Shown: piece by piece, positions 17,634 through 26,353 of the stretch
Layout: the number at the start of each line of letters is the position of its first letter
Position numbering within the stretch: position 1 is the stretch's first letter
NCBI GenBank assembly: GCA_964525045.1
Contig: CAZGFD010000011.1
Coordinates: forward strand, 72,299 to 136,298
Length of the DNA stretch: 64,000 nt
Source: G020348185 sp964525045
GTDB lineage: Bacteria > Nitrospirota > Nitrospiria > Nitrospirales > UBA8639
Direction of reading: 5' to 3'
The notes under the pieces: generated by a model
The model's database searches: none
What the model saw: only the letters and a program-made list of their open reading frames with translations
Told to the model about the DNA's origin: nothing
Made by a program: the position numbers and the translations under genes

Positions 17634-18578
17634 TCACTGGTGTAGCGTCCGCATGCGCCTGATCGTCTTCGCGACACCTTGGCGTACCCGCCACCCCCAG
17701 CGTTGGACGAGGCCGGCCCCTGGGTGGTTGGCAGAGCGATACTCCATCATTGCACGTACAGCCACCTCGCTCTCGACAATCTCGTCAGGTAGCGCCGGCA
17801 ATACCTCAGAAAGTTCCACCTCGAACTCCGAAGTGTTCACACAGTGTACGCCGCTTCCGTCGAAACCCTCATTACGCACCAGCGACTGTCCCGGGTGGAG
17901 GGCGAGCCCGCTGTGCATGAACATGCTCCCATACCAGCGGATTGCCCATGAGTCGATGCGCCTCTGGGACTGCTGCCCAAGCATTTCCCAGAAGTACATA
18001 CTGTCGCGGACGTTGAATTCGCTTACCAGCCCCCGCGACGTCACATACTCTTGGATGACGGCGGGGTTAGGCTCGAAGCGCTGCCAAGCACGGTCCCAGG
18101 TGGCCCAGCCCCAGCAAGTAGCCTCGCGGTAAAAGAATGCTGCAGGCAGGTGCTGGCGCACAGGGAACATGTACGCAGAAATGTGCATCACCCGCTCCTC
18201 GTCGGCGAATCGGTCAAGCGCCATGTTGAGGAATCCCAGTGCCGTACGCGAGAGCACTAGGTCGTCCTCCACGACGATGACGCGTCCATGTTCCGCGCAT
18301 AATTCGGTGACGCCGGCAATGATGGAGTTGGCCAGTCCGTGGTTGTGCTCCCGCTCTACCACGCGGGTGCCTGACGGTGCCAACTCGCGCACCGCGCGCC
18401 GAGTGGCCTCCACCAATTCCATTTCAGTCTCCGACCGCGGACCATCGCAGTAGACGGTGATAGAGCTGATCGCAGCCTCGGGGTTAGACAGGAGGCTCTG
18501 AAGGCTACGGCGCGCGTGATGCGGGCGGCTGTAGACGAACAGTGCGATAGGTGCCAGTTCGGATCCCTTACCAGTCAT
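17634..18578 (-). CDS. GNT-I/HlpA-like glycosyltransferase (GT-A)
   Basis: I choose ATG 18578 (314 residues), which has GGAAG seven bases upstream; a GTG at 18599 would overlap the previous gene. The start of the domain reads PIALFVYSRPHHARRSLQSL. RVIVVEDDLVLSRTALGF near residue 95 contains the EDD metal site of GNT-I-like transferases. CWGWATWDRAWQRF near 152 is a motif of bacterial proteins often named HlpA-like glycosyltransferases. Predicted to add a sugar to the growing glycan. It starts four bases after the stop of the upstream gene. Confidence 0.8.
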   Translation of the reverse strand: MTGKGSELAPIALFVYSRPHHARRSLQSLLSNPEAAISSITVYCDGPRSETEMELVEATRRAVRELAPSGTRVVEREHNHGLANSIIAGVTELCAEHGRVIVVEDDLVLSRTALGFLNMALDRFADEERVMHISAYMFPVRQHLPAAFFYREATCWGWATWDRAWQRFEPNPAVIQEYVTSRGLVSEFNVRDSMYFWEMLGQQSQRRIDSWAIRWYGSMFMHSGLALHPGQSLVRNEGFDGSGVHCVNTSEFEVELSEVLPALPDEIVESEVAVRAMMEYRSANHPGAGLVQRWGWRVRQGVAKTIRRMRTLHQ

Positions 18579-18582
18579 CGCC

Positions 18583-19806
18583 CTACTTCCAATCGCCACC
18601 CCCCTTTGTGGTTATCAAATGCGCGGGCGTGCTACCTTCACCTTGGGAAAAACGAGAGACCGTTTCGCGAAGGGCATCAAACATCGGCTCATTGCGCGCC
18701 CGCCAGGCTGCCAGCCAGGCAGCCCGAGCGACTGGGTCGGGCCGCCACGCGCCTGTCACCGCCTCGCCCAGGCGAACCGCCGCCAGCCTGGGCTCCGGGG
18801 GGAGGTGGAGCACTACGTCGGGCGGTATCTCAGCAGCGAAGGCGGTGGGGTTCTCCGCGACCGCCACCGCTGGAGCCTGCGCAATGCTCTTCACCACGGA
18901 GCTCTCCACCGGGGCCGACCATAGCGAGGGCACTAAGACCACGGAGGCCGCGGTAACAGCCGTGGCGAGCCCCGTATCCCAGGTCATGGGGGTAAACTCA
19001 CAGTTGGCCGGAGCGTCGTCCAGTTCCAAAGGGCGAGGAAAGGGCATTAGGAAACGAAGTTCCGGCGCATTTCGCGCAACATCCAGGGCCCACCGTGCAC
19101 CCTTGGCCTCAACCCAGAATCCGTGGAAAACCACGTCGGCCCGCCATCCCCTAACGGGCGCCGGGGTCGGAGCATCAAAGATCCCAATCCAATCCGCGGT
19201 CCACAGCCCCACTACCGGTACCTGCACGCCGAAATGGCGCGCCGCCAGCTGTGCTTGGGTCGTGCACTGGGCAACGAGGCGCAAGCGTCCATTCCTGACC
19301 AGTTCCCGCAGTTCCCGCACGTACTTCCGGGCGTGACTGTCCGGAACCGGAAAGGGCTTGCAGGCATGTTTATCGATGGCCTCGAAACGGCCCTCTAGAC
19401 ACCCAAGGCATGGCGCTATTTCCCCTTGAAGGTGATTGTAGCTACGTATGCAGAAGAAGCTACTGTCAAGGAGGAACATCACGGGCGGCCGATGGCGGCG
19501 TCGAACAAAGTCCAGTGTTCGGCGTAGGCCAATGGTCTGAGGATGCATCAACACTGCTTCATGCCCGTTTCGCATGCTGTCGAACCGAAAGCGGAAGCGA
19601 AACCAAGCGCGGATGACCTGGGCAGCCAAGACCTCGCGAATTGCCGAAAACACGCGCCCGGCGCGAAGAAGAATCCAAGGCGATTGGCTGTATTGTGCCG
19701 AGTACACCACCTCGGCACCTTGAGCCTGTAGCCAACGGACAAGCTGACCCGTGCCAGAGGAGCCGGGCGGGATCCCGGCATAGAGGATAAGTCGCCGACC
19801 CTTCAT
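18583..19806 (-). CDS. Putative GT-B glycosyltransferase
   Basis: I set the start at ATG 19806 (407 residues), which overlaps the upstream stop by ATGA. The frame is open to 20214, but that extension runs through the upstream gene and has no family character. The N-terminus, RLILYAGIPPGSSGTGQLV, resembles the first strand and glycine loop of GT-B enzymes. The C-terminal half has VVFHGFWVEAKGARWALD and VLVPSLWSAPVESSVVKSI near residue 320, comparable to a GT4 donor site. Two CxxC-like Cys pairs (CLGCLE near 140) are unusual. The donor is unknown. GC is very high, unlike the flanks of the window. Confidence 0.7.
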   Translation of the reverse strand: MKGRRLILYAGIPPGSSGTGQLVRWLQAQGAEVVYSAQYSQSPWILLRAGRVFSAIREVLAAQVIRAWFRFRFRFDSMRNGHEAVLMHPQTIGLRRTLDFVRRRHRPPVMFLLDSSFFCIRSYNHLQGEIAPCLGCLEGRFEAIDKHACKPFPVPDSHARKYVRELRELVRNGRLRLVAQCTTQAQLAARHFGVQVPVVGLWTADWIGIFDAPTPAPVRGWRADVVFHGFWVEAKGARWALDVARNAPELRFLMPFPRPLELDDAPANCEFTPMTWDTGLATAVTAASVVLVPSLWSAPVESSVVKSIAQAPAVAVAENPTAFAAEIPPDVVLHLPPEPRLAAVRLGEAVTGAWRPDPVARAAWLAAWRARNEPMFDALRETVSRFSQGEGSTPAHLITTKGGGDWK

Positions 19807-20723
19807 GCGGCTGTCACCACCTCGGCCCCCATGCGCCGCAGACCCTCGATGAGGGATGTACGGGAAGGGTTGCCCAGTAGGGACCGCATTCGACTCACGT
19901 CGGCGACTACACTGGCCAACTCGCCGGACCGGTGAGGACGCCTTCCAAAACGCATCAGATCCGTGCCACCCAGGCATCCAGCCACCCGCATCACAAAGTC
20001 TCGTAGCACCACAGGCTCCCCGGAACCCAGGTTGACCGTCAGCGTGCCAGGAAGGTCGGGTAGGAATAGCAGCGCCGTCAGGTCGTGGGCTATGTCCTCC
20101 ACGTAGCTGTAATCGCGGCTCACGTCGCATAAGGTAAGGTCCAGCGGTTTGTGTTGCTTGCAAGCATCCACGATTTGAGGGAGCAGGCGGTGCGGACCTT
20201 CCCCAGGGCCCCAAAAGCCGAAGGGTCTAACAATTAAGAGTGGCAATCCGAGGGTGCACGCCCTCTCGGCCATGATGATCGTTGCGGCGGCCTTACTCGC
20301 GCCATATATACCACTGGGCCTAAGTGGTACGTCCTCCGCTATGGGACCTGGATGCGAGCCATACTCAAAGCAGCTACCCACATGCACAAAGCGTTTCACC
20401 CTGTATGCCGCGGCGGCCTCGATCAATCCATTCGAACCTAGGACGTTTACCTTGAGGGCTAGGTGCGAATCCTGGTCCGCGAAGTTTACCCCATACGCAG
20501 CGCAGTGCACGACGAACTGAGGCATCTCCTCGGCGAACAGGGTCTGCACTGCCTGCCGGTTGCACACATCCACCACCCGTTTTATGTCGACGCCCGGACG
20601 GTGACTCGTCGCCACCGCCCGAGCACCCCTTCGGCGTAGTGCCCCGACCACGTGACGACCTAAGAACCCACCGGCACCGGTTACCAGAACTTTCGCATCC
20701 TGGGCATGCACGTCACCCCCCAT
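19803..20723 (-). CDS. SDR epimerase/reductase, possibly CDP-3,6-dideoxyhexose synthase (RfbJ/RfbS-like)
   Basis: 306 residues from ATG 20723; a longer frame to 20774 and a GTG at 20711 are alternatives. VLVTGAGGFLGRHVVGAL binds NAD(P), HVGSCFEYG near residue 115 and YGASKAAAT near 142 give Ser and YxxxK. FGFWGPGEGPHRLLPQIVD near 165 and RDYSYVEDIAHDL near 200 are extended-SDR substrate-domain motifs. It directly follows rfbF-rfbG-rfbH, the usual position for abequose or paratose synthase, which reduces the C4 keto group (established for Salmonella and Yersinia). Assignment rests on context and moderate similarity; CDP-tyvelose-type or plain epimerase functions remain possible. Confidence 0.7.
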   Translation of the reverse strand: MGGDVHAQDAKVLVTGAGGFLGRHVVGALRRRGARAVATSHRPGVDIKRVVDVCNRQAVQTLFAEEMPQFVVHCAAYGVNFADQDSHLALKVNVLGSNGLIEAAAAYRVKRFVHVGSCFEYGSHPGPIAEDVPLRPSGIYGASKAAATIIMAERACTLGLPLLIVRPFGFWGPGEGPHRLLPQIVDACKQHKPLDLTLCDVSRDYSYVEDIAHDLTALLFLPDLPGTLTVNLGSGEPVVLRDFVMRVAGCLGGTDLMRFGRRPHRSGELASVVADVSRMRSLLGNPSRTSLIEGLRRMGAEVVTAA

Positions 20724-22080
20724 GGCTTTGAATAAACTCGATGATGCAGTCGGCCATGTAGTTGATGTGTTCATCGGCCAAACCCGGGAACACTCCGAGC
20801 CAAAAGGTCCGCATCATCACGGTATCGGTGTTGGTGAGATTGCCGACTACGCGGTACTCACGACCCTGCATGTAGGGCTGGCGGAGGAGATTACCCGCGA
20901 ACAGGTTGCGGGTTGCGACGTCGCGGTCGTTGAGATACTGCACAAGCTTCCCTCGCGTAAATGGGGCGCCCTCGCATACCGTGACTGGGAAGCCAAACCA
21001 GGCAGGGTCCGCACCGCGGGTAGCCTCAGGAAGAATCAAGTACTCGCCCAATGCACTCAGGCGCTCGTTGAGTCGGCGGAAATTCTCTTTGCGCGCCGCG
21101 ATGAACCCGGCGAGCCGTTCGAGCTGGGCGACCCCCACCGCCGCCTGCATGTCGGTGATTTTTAGATTATAGCCTAAGTGGCTATAGATGTACTTGTGAT
21201 CGTACCCATCGGGCAACTGGCCCAACTGCCACTCGAAGCGTTTGTTGCACGTGTTGTCTTTGCCGGGGGCGCACCAGCAATCGCGGCCCCAGTCGCGAAC
21301 GGACTCAAGTATCCGGCGCAACATTCCGCGGTCGGTGAACACGGCTCCGCCTTCGCCCATGGTGATGTGATGAGCCGGATAAAAGCTCAGGGTGCCGATG
21401 TGGCCAAAGGTCCCGACCAACTGGCCCTTATAGGTAGATCCCAGAGCATCGCAACAGTCCTCAACCAGCCAAAGACCGTGTTTCTCTGCAAGGCGGGTGA
21501 CTGTATCTAGTTCGAAGGGATTACCCAGCGTGTGGGCGAGCATGATGGCGCGGGTGCGCTCGCTGATGGCGGCCTCGAGCATTTCCGGGCAAGCGTTGTA
21601 GGTTGGGATGTCGACGTCGACGAAAACCGGTTTCAGTCCGTGCTGGATTATCGGGTTGACCGTGGTGGGGAATGCGGCTGCCACCGTGATGACTTCATCA
21701 CCCGGCTTCAGCCGCTTGCTCTTGAGCTTTGGGGAGGTCAGCGCCGAGACGGCCAGCAGGTTCGCCGAGGAGCCTGAGTTGGTGGTGAGCACGTGCTTAC
21801 GATCCAGCACGCCGGCAAGACGCGATTCGAACTCCTTATTGTAGCGGCCTGTGGTGAGCCAGAAATCCAGGGACGCATCGACCAGCGCGCGAAGCTCCTT
21901 GGGGCCGAAAACCTTCCCAGATACGGCCACTCGCGATTGGCCGGGGGTAAATTCCCGTGGCGCATGAACCTGGTGCGCATACTCCTCGACGAGGGTAAGG
22001 ATGCGCTCGCGCAGGATCTCCTCCCCCATGCCCTCGCCCATCGAAGACAGCGCCCGCGTTGGCCCGCTACTTCTCATCAA
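20713..22080 (-). CDS. rfbH: CDP-4-keto-6-deoxyglucose 3-dehydratase (E1)
   Basis: A 455-residue PLP/iron-sulfur enzyme. The usual aminotransferase Lys is replaced by His in SFYPAHHITMGEGG (His 237/238), the E1 hallmark. Cys 210, 268, 270 and 278 follow the C-X57-C-X1-C-X7-C spacing that holds the [2Fe-2S] cluster in Yersinia E1. This removes the C3 hydroxyl of CDP-4-keto-6-deoxyglucose. Family knowledge says E1 needs electrons from the reductase E3 (RfbI/DdhD), which is not in this window. The start overlaps the rfbG stop (ATGA). Confidence 0.93.
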   Translation of the reverse strand: MMRSSGPTRALSSMGEGMGEEILRERILTLVEEYAHQVHAPREFTPGQSRVAVSGKVFGPKELRALVDASLDFWLTTGRYNKEFESRLAGVLDRKHVLTTNSGSSANLLAVSALTSPKLKSKRLKPGDEVITVAAAFPTTVNPIIQHGLKPVFVDVDIPTYNACPEMLEAAISERTRAIMLAHTLGNPFELDTVTRLAEKHGLWLVEDCCDALGSTYKGQLVGTFGHIGTLSFYPAHHITMGEGGAVFTDRGMLRRILESVRDWGRDCWCAPGKDNTCNKRFEWQLGQLPDGYDHKYIYSHLGYNLKITDMQAAVGVAQLERLAGFIAARKENFRRLNERLSALGEYLILPEATRGADPAWFGFPVTVCEGAPFTRGKLVQYLNDRDVATRNLFAGNLLRQPYMQGREYRVVGNLTNTDTVMMRTFWLGVFPGLADEHINYMADCIIEFIQSHGG

Positions 22081-23171
22081 TCCACCGCCTCGCCGGCTGA
22101 GTGCGTCGGGGCGGCCTCCGCCGTACCTGCGTATCTAGCAATCTGAGATTCCATCAATTCGCGCACATCCCGCCCCTCAAAGTAAGCCCTGTACCATTGC
22201 GCGGTATATGCGAGCCCCTCCGCCAGGCCCCATCGTGGTTTCCAGCCAAGATGCTGGCGCGCCTTACTTGAATCTAGCTTGAGAAAATTCGCCTCATGAG
22301 GCGCGGCGGCCCCCCACTCATGCTTCCAGCTCGCCTCCGCACCCCAAAGGCCTGTCAGCATGCGGGCTACCTCTGCGACCGTCCGTTCCGCGTCGATATC
22401 TGGCCCAAAATTCCAAGCGTCCGCGAACCCGGCACCCTGAGTCAAGAGCCGCTCCGCCAGCAAGAGGTAGCCGTGCAGGGGCTCTAGGACGTGCTGCCAA
22501 GGGCGAATGGCACCTGGGTTGCGGACTATCGCGGTCTTCCGTTCCATGAAAGCACGCATAAGGTCCGGCACCAAGCGGTCTGCGGCCCAATCGCCGCCCC
22601 CGTAGACGTTGCCCGCTCTAGCGGTAGCTATGTGAACCCCCCCCGGATCCAGGAAGGAACGACGATAGGCCGCACTGACCAATTCCGTACAGCCCTTGCT
22701 GCTCGAATAGGGATCATGTCCGCCCATGGATTCAGTCTCGCGGTATCCCCAGGGCCATTCGCGATTCTCGTAGCACTTGTCGCTGGTAACCACTACAACC
22801 GCACGCGTGGTGCCAACTTGCCGTACGGCTTCAAGCACATGCGCCGTCCCGAGCACGTTGGTGGAAAAGGTGGCCAGCGGTTGTATGTATGACCGGCGGA
22901 CCAGCGATTGCGCTGCCAGGTGGAACACCACCTCCGGCTCGCTATGGGCCACCGCATTCAGAGTACTAGGGAAGTCGTTAATGTCAACCCTCATCGAATC
23001 AACCTCGGATTCTACTCGCGCAGTTTCGTAGAGCGACGGCGTGGTGGGGGGGGGCAACGCCAGCCCCCAGACCTGCGCACCCAGGGCCTTAAGCCACAAA
23101 CACATCCATCCTCCCTTAAAACCTGTGTGCCCTGTGACCAGCACCCGCCGTCCCTGCCACAGCGAGGCCAT
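22077..23171 (-). CDS. rfbG: CDP-glucose 4,6-dehydratase
   Basis: Start at ATG 23171, giving a TGATG coupling with rfbF and 364 residues; the longer frame to 23210 overlaps rfbF. The chain runs WQGRRVLVTGHTGFKGGWM, TSDKCYENREWPWGY near residue 125, DPYSSSKGCTELV near 150 (YxxxK), ARAGNVYGGGDWAADRL near 180 and RPWQHVLEPLHGYL near 220. These follow Salmonella RfbG nearly position by position. It makes CDP-4-keto-6-deoxyglucose from the RfbF product. Confidence 0.95.
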   Translation of the reverse strand: MASLWQGRRVLVTGHTGFKGGWMCLWLKALGAQVWGLALPPPTTPSLYETARVESEVDSMRVDINDFPSTLNAVAHSEPEVVFHLAAQSLVRRSYIQPLATFSTNVLGTAHVLEAVRQVGTTRAVVVVTSDKCYENREWPWGYRETESMGGHDPYSSSKGCTELVSAAYRRSFLDPGGVHIATARAGNVYGGGDWAADRLVPDLMRAFMERKTAIVRNPGAIRPWQHVLEPLHGYLLLAERLLTQGAGFADAWNFGPDIDAERTVAEVARMLTGLWGAEASWKHEWGAAAPHEANFLKLDSSKARQHLGWKPRWGLAEGLAYTAQWYRAYFEGRDVRELMESQIARYAGTAEAAPTHSAGEAVD

Positions 23172-23941
23172 CAGTCCCATACCTTCCAGGGCGCCAAGCC
23201 GCTTTTCCACAGTCCCTCAAGGTGATGGCGGTCGCGTAAAGTGTCCATAGGCTGCCAAAAGCCATGATGCTTGTAGGCAACTAACTCACCTGCGCGGGCG
23301 AGCCGTTCCATAGGTTCCCGTTCCCAGGAGGTCTGGTCCCCCTCAACGTATTCAGCCACGCCTGGCGAGAGTACAAAGAAACCGCCGTTGATCCAATTGC
23401 CATCGCCTATGGGCTTTTCCTGGAAGCTGGTCACTGTATCGTTCTCCAGTCGCAGGGAACCGAACCGCCCCGGCATGCGTACTGCCGTCACGGTGGCCTT
23501 ACGGCCGTTTTTCTTGTGTTGCGAAACCAGTTCGGTAATGTTCACGTCACCCAAACCGTCACCATAGGTAAAGCAGAAGTCCTCACGGTCGAGGTAAGGC
23601 ATCACGCGGCGTAGTCTCCCGCCTGTAAGGGTATCCGTGCCGGTGTCCACCAACGTCACGCGCCACGGCTCTGCTTGAGCTTCGTGAATTTCCACGGCAT
23701 TGTTTCGCACATCGATAGTCACGTTGGCAGCGTGCAGCAAATAGTTGGCAAAGTACTCTTTGATCATATAGCCCTTGTAGCCGAGGCAAATCACAAAGTC
23801 ATGGATCCCATGGGTCGAGTAGATTTTCATGATGTGCCAAAGAATGGGTTTTTCACCTATCTCCACCATGGGCTTGGGCTTGAGCATCGTCTCTTCGCTC
23901 AAGCGTGTTCCAAGTCCGCCGGCCAGTATCACTGCCTGCAT
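23171..23941 (-). CDS. rfbF: Glucose-1-phosphate cytidylyltransferase
   Basis: 256 residues, standard length. MQAVILAGGLGTRLSEET is the nucleotidyltransferase G-loop, KPMVEIGEKPILWHIMK near residue 24 carries the substrate Lys, FCFTYGDGLGDVNI near 125 holds the metal-binding Asp, and NGGFFVLSP near 185 is the sugar-binding segment. It forms CDP-glucose from CTP and glucose-1-P, the first step of the CDP-dideoxyhexose pathway. It is first in the minus-strand operon; the gene-poor 1 kb upstream should contain its promoter, which I could not place. Confidence 0.95.
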   Translation of the reverse strand: MQAVILAGGLGTRLSEETMLKPKPMVEIGEKPILWHIMKIYSTHGIHDFVICLGYKGYMIKEYFANYLLHAANVTIDVRNNAVEIHEAQAEPWRVTLVDTGTDTLTGGRLRRVMPYLDREDFCFTYGDGLGDVNITELVSQHKKNGRKATVTAVRMPGRFGSLRLENDTVTSFQEKPIGDGNWINGGFFVLSPGVAEYVEGDQTSWEREPMERLARAGELVAYKHHGFWQPMDTLRDRHHLEGLWKSGLAPWKVWD

Positions 23942-24952
23942 GTTATTTCAGCCACTCTTGGGCTGTCCCAAAGTGCATTTCGGTCCGGGTGCCTTTTCCG
24001 GTCTTGGGATACACTACACCCCGAGCAGGAGGCTCTTGTAGGAGATGAGCGGGAGTGTCCCAGACAGATAGGGTTCCCGGGCTGTGCTTCAAGCATGAGC
24101 ACTTCGACTGTTTCCAGAACACCAACTTGGTCGATGATTTTTTGTCGGCGCATCCCCACACCAAGATGTTAGGCGCAATAGCCGCGCCAGCAACCTCCCC
24201 CCCGAGCGGATTCCAAGGCAGAAGCTTTGCCAGAGGTTCCGAGTGAAGGCCGACTCCGTTTACGGTGGCCGGCTGTGAAATCCCAGAAAAGCCGAAGCTC
24301 ATTCCCTCCCTAGCTCCTTCGCTCTCTCGTTGTCAAGACAATACCCACAGTACCGCACAGTTCCGGGAGGAGGGGTTCCTTAGGACCTTTTGGTACGAAC
24401 CACGGCTTTTCTCCCCGTGCCCACTGCCGCCAATAGGAGGCTGAGACATCACTTCTGGGCATGAAAGCGGTTGGGGTCGTTTCCGATATCTTTGGAGGTC
24501 GCTGAATAGCCATCCGGTATATCGTTTCCCTCACCACACAAGCTGGAATCCCTTGCGCTCCAACCATTGTGGCTTCCTGTGATCATGAACCAGTCATAAA
24601 TATGTCAGTGTAAGACGAAATACCTCAGCGACGAAGCTGTGCAGCTTGCCATAGGAGGCACGTCAATGCTTCAAGCCGTCAGTCCTCGAACGAGACGCTT
24701 TTGAAGCATCGGTGTGCGGGAGGGGCGATATTGGCTGCACCAAGATGTCATTGCCATCGCGTAAAAAGGCAACATCCACCGCTTCCTTCGGCGCTTCAAA
24801 GAAGAGTGTGTCTGGCAGCATCACATTCCAATTCTAGCAATCAAGGGGACAGGTACTTTCCAGTGACTCCAAAGGCAGAACGCGGGCTAGCACGCACTAG
24901 ACGCCAGGCCACTGCTCTCCCCGTCAATATCGAACACTACTAGGGAAGGAAA
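23942..24952. other. About 1 kb gene-poor stretch between two GC-rich modules
   Basis: No intact gene is supported. Minus-strand frames at 23943-24302 (119 codons) and 24310-24567 (85 codons) have no recognised motifs. Around 24770-24830 the plus strand reads HRFLRRFKEECVW in one frame after an in-frame stop, vaguely like the C-terminal part of an IS3-type integrase, but it is too short to call. The stretch separates the rfb operon from the 24.95-31.3 kb module and probably marks an old junction. Confidence 0.4.
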
Positions 24953-26353
24953 TCACCCGGCCAATACGCGATTAAGAAATTTTTCCAGACAGTCCCCCGC
25001 GACCTGTTCATTGAAATCTGCGCGGTACTTCGCGAAGTTTTCCGGTGGTAACGGCTTTTCTGCCAATTGTTCCAAAGCTTCGAGCATGGCTTGCACATTG
25101 TCCTGGGGGACGACAGCTCCGATTCCATAACGACGTACCCGGTCGGCCATTAGAAATCCGTCACTTACCAGGATCGGCTTCTCAAAGCAACCCGCCTTTC
25201 CGAGCATATTGCTGCTGATGCGGAAGTTCCGATATGCGGCAAAAAGAATGTCCGAGGTTTGTATCACGGCGTTGAATTCTCTTTCGTCCGACAGGTACTG
25301 GGTATGGAGTAGGAGATTTTCCGGAAGCGTCCCAGTAAGTCGCTCAAAGGCGACCCTGTCCAACGGGCTGAATGTGCCGACATGTATTTCACCGACTTGA
25401 ACGAAAAACCAACGTTTCGGGTCCGCCAGAGTGATAAGTTCGCACCACCTGGCTATGTTTTTCTGTCCCCCGATGCAACCGCCAAGGAAAACGACCTTAC
25501 GTGCGGCGGCGCGAATTCGGACATCCTCGGCCAGAGGGCACGGGCCTTCCGTCAATTCCACGTTGGTTACGTCGGGTAGAAACTGGAAATTCTTGTCCGG
25601 AAGGCTTTTGCTGTACGCTCTGCAAATGGCCTCATCCAGGAAGCACATACCGCGAAACGATGGCAGTGTATAATACCCTTCTCCCGGTGGCGGCTCGGAG
25701 GGGACGAACCGGATTCCACTCCAAGGAAGGCGACAAACCGCGGCAAATTTTCGCCATGGTTTAACCCCAGTTTTGTACATATCGAGATACATATTAAAGA
25801 TGAGATCCGGGTGCCATGGGGATTTCTTGAGGGAAGCATTGATACGCCGGGCCATTTCGACCGGTCCCAGGTAGTGAATTTCCGAGGGAGACCCTTGATC
25901 ACTGCCCTGTAGCATCGCGCCGGCGATTTGCTGATAGAGCAAATGAACAACACGAGATGGCCAATATAGTGGGGGAATGATAATTTGAAAAATCCGTTTT
26001 CTCATCCGGACGTGGCTCTTCATTCCTGGATTAATGCGACTTTCTGGACGTCTTTCAGCGTAGTTTTCCCCATGAGCGAGCCAGATTCTCCATATCCGGC
26101 CTATGTAGTTCCATATGCGAATTAAAGTTGGCCGGCGATGCGTCACCTCCCAGTCCAACACACGAAGCCTGGGGTGGTCCGTCAGTTGCCGCTGCGCCAG
26201 ATGCGACTGCAGGGTCTGTCGGTCTGGAGTAAGCACAAGGATACGATATCCACGTTCCAGCAGGAGACCGACAAACAAGGTATTCCATGAGTCCAGATGC
26301 CCATGCCCGGAAATTGGGTTGTAAATGAGAACCGAAGGCACGTAGTTCCTCAT
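24953..26353 (-). CDS. Putative GT-B glycosyltransferase, unassigned family
   Basis: 466 residues from ATG 26353, which overlaps the asparagine-synthase stop by ATGA; the frame continues upstream to 26626 inside that gene and is rejected. The N-terminus has SVLIYNPISGHGHLDSWNT, a GT-B-like first loop with GHGHLDS. The C-terminal half has VVFLGGCIGGQKNIARWCE near residue 305, DILFAAYRNFRISSNMLG near 385 and GCFEKPILVSDGFLMADRV near 405, like a donor-binding domain. No DXD site. Probably transfers a sugar in the glycan made by this module; donor unknown. Confidence 0.7.
   Translation of the reverse strand: MRNYVPSVLIYNPISGHGHLDSWNTLFVGLLLERGYRILVLTPDRQTLQSHLAQRQLTDHPRLRVLDWEVTHRRPTLIRIWNYIGRIWRIWLAHGENYAERRPESRINPGMKSHVRMRKRIFQIIIPPLYWPSRVVHLLYQQIAGAMLQGSDQGSPSEIHYLGPVEMARRINASLKKSPWHPDLIFNMYLDMYKTGVKPWRKFAAVCRLPWSGIRFVPSEPPPGEGYYTLPSFRGMCFLDEAICRAYSKSLPDKNFQFLPDVTNVELTEGPCPLAEDVRIRAAARKVVFLGGCIGGQKNIARWCELITLADPKRWFFVQVGEIHVGTFSPLDRVAFERLTGTLPENLLLHTQYLSDEREFNAVIQTSDILFAAYRNFRISSNMLGKAGCFEKPILVSDGFLMADRVRRYGIGAVVPQDNVQAMLEALEQLAEKPLPPENFAKYRADFNEQVAGDCLEKFLNRVLAG

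Noticed and set aside
18551..19336. Long plus-strand frame of 261 codons rich in Ala/Ser/Arg
   Set aside because: Antisense shadow in the GC-rich block; low-complexity composition.
19807..20214. N-terminal extension of the 18583-19806 glycosyltransferase
   Set aside because: Lies inside the upstream SDR gene on the same strand; an ATGA overlap gives a better start.
24770..24830. Possible IS3-type integrase end
   Set aside because: Only about 13 residues look similar and an in-frame stop precedes them.
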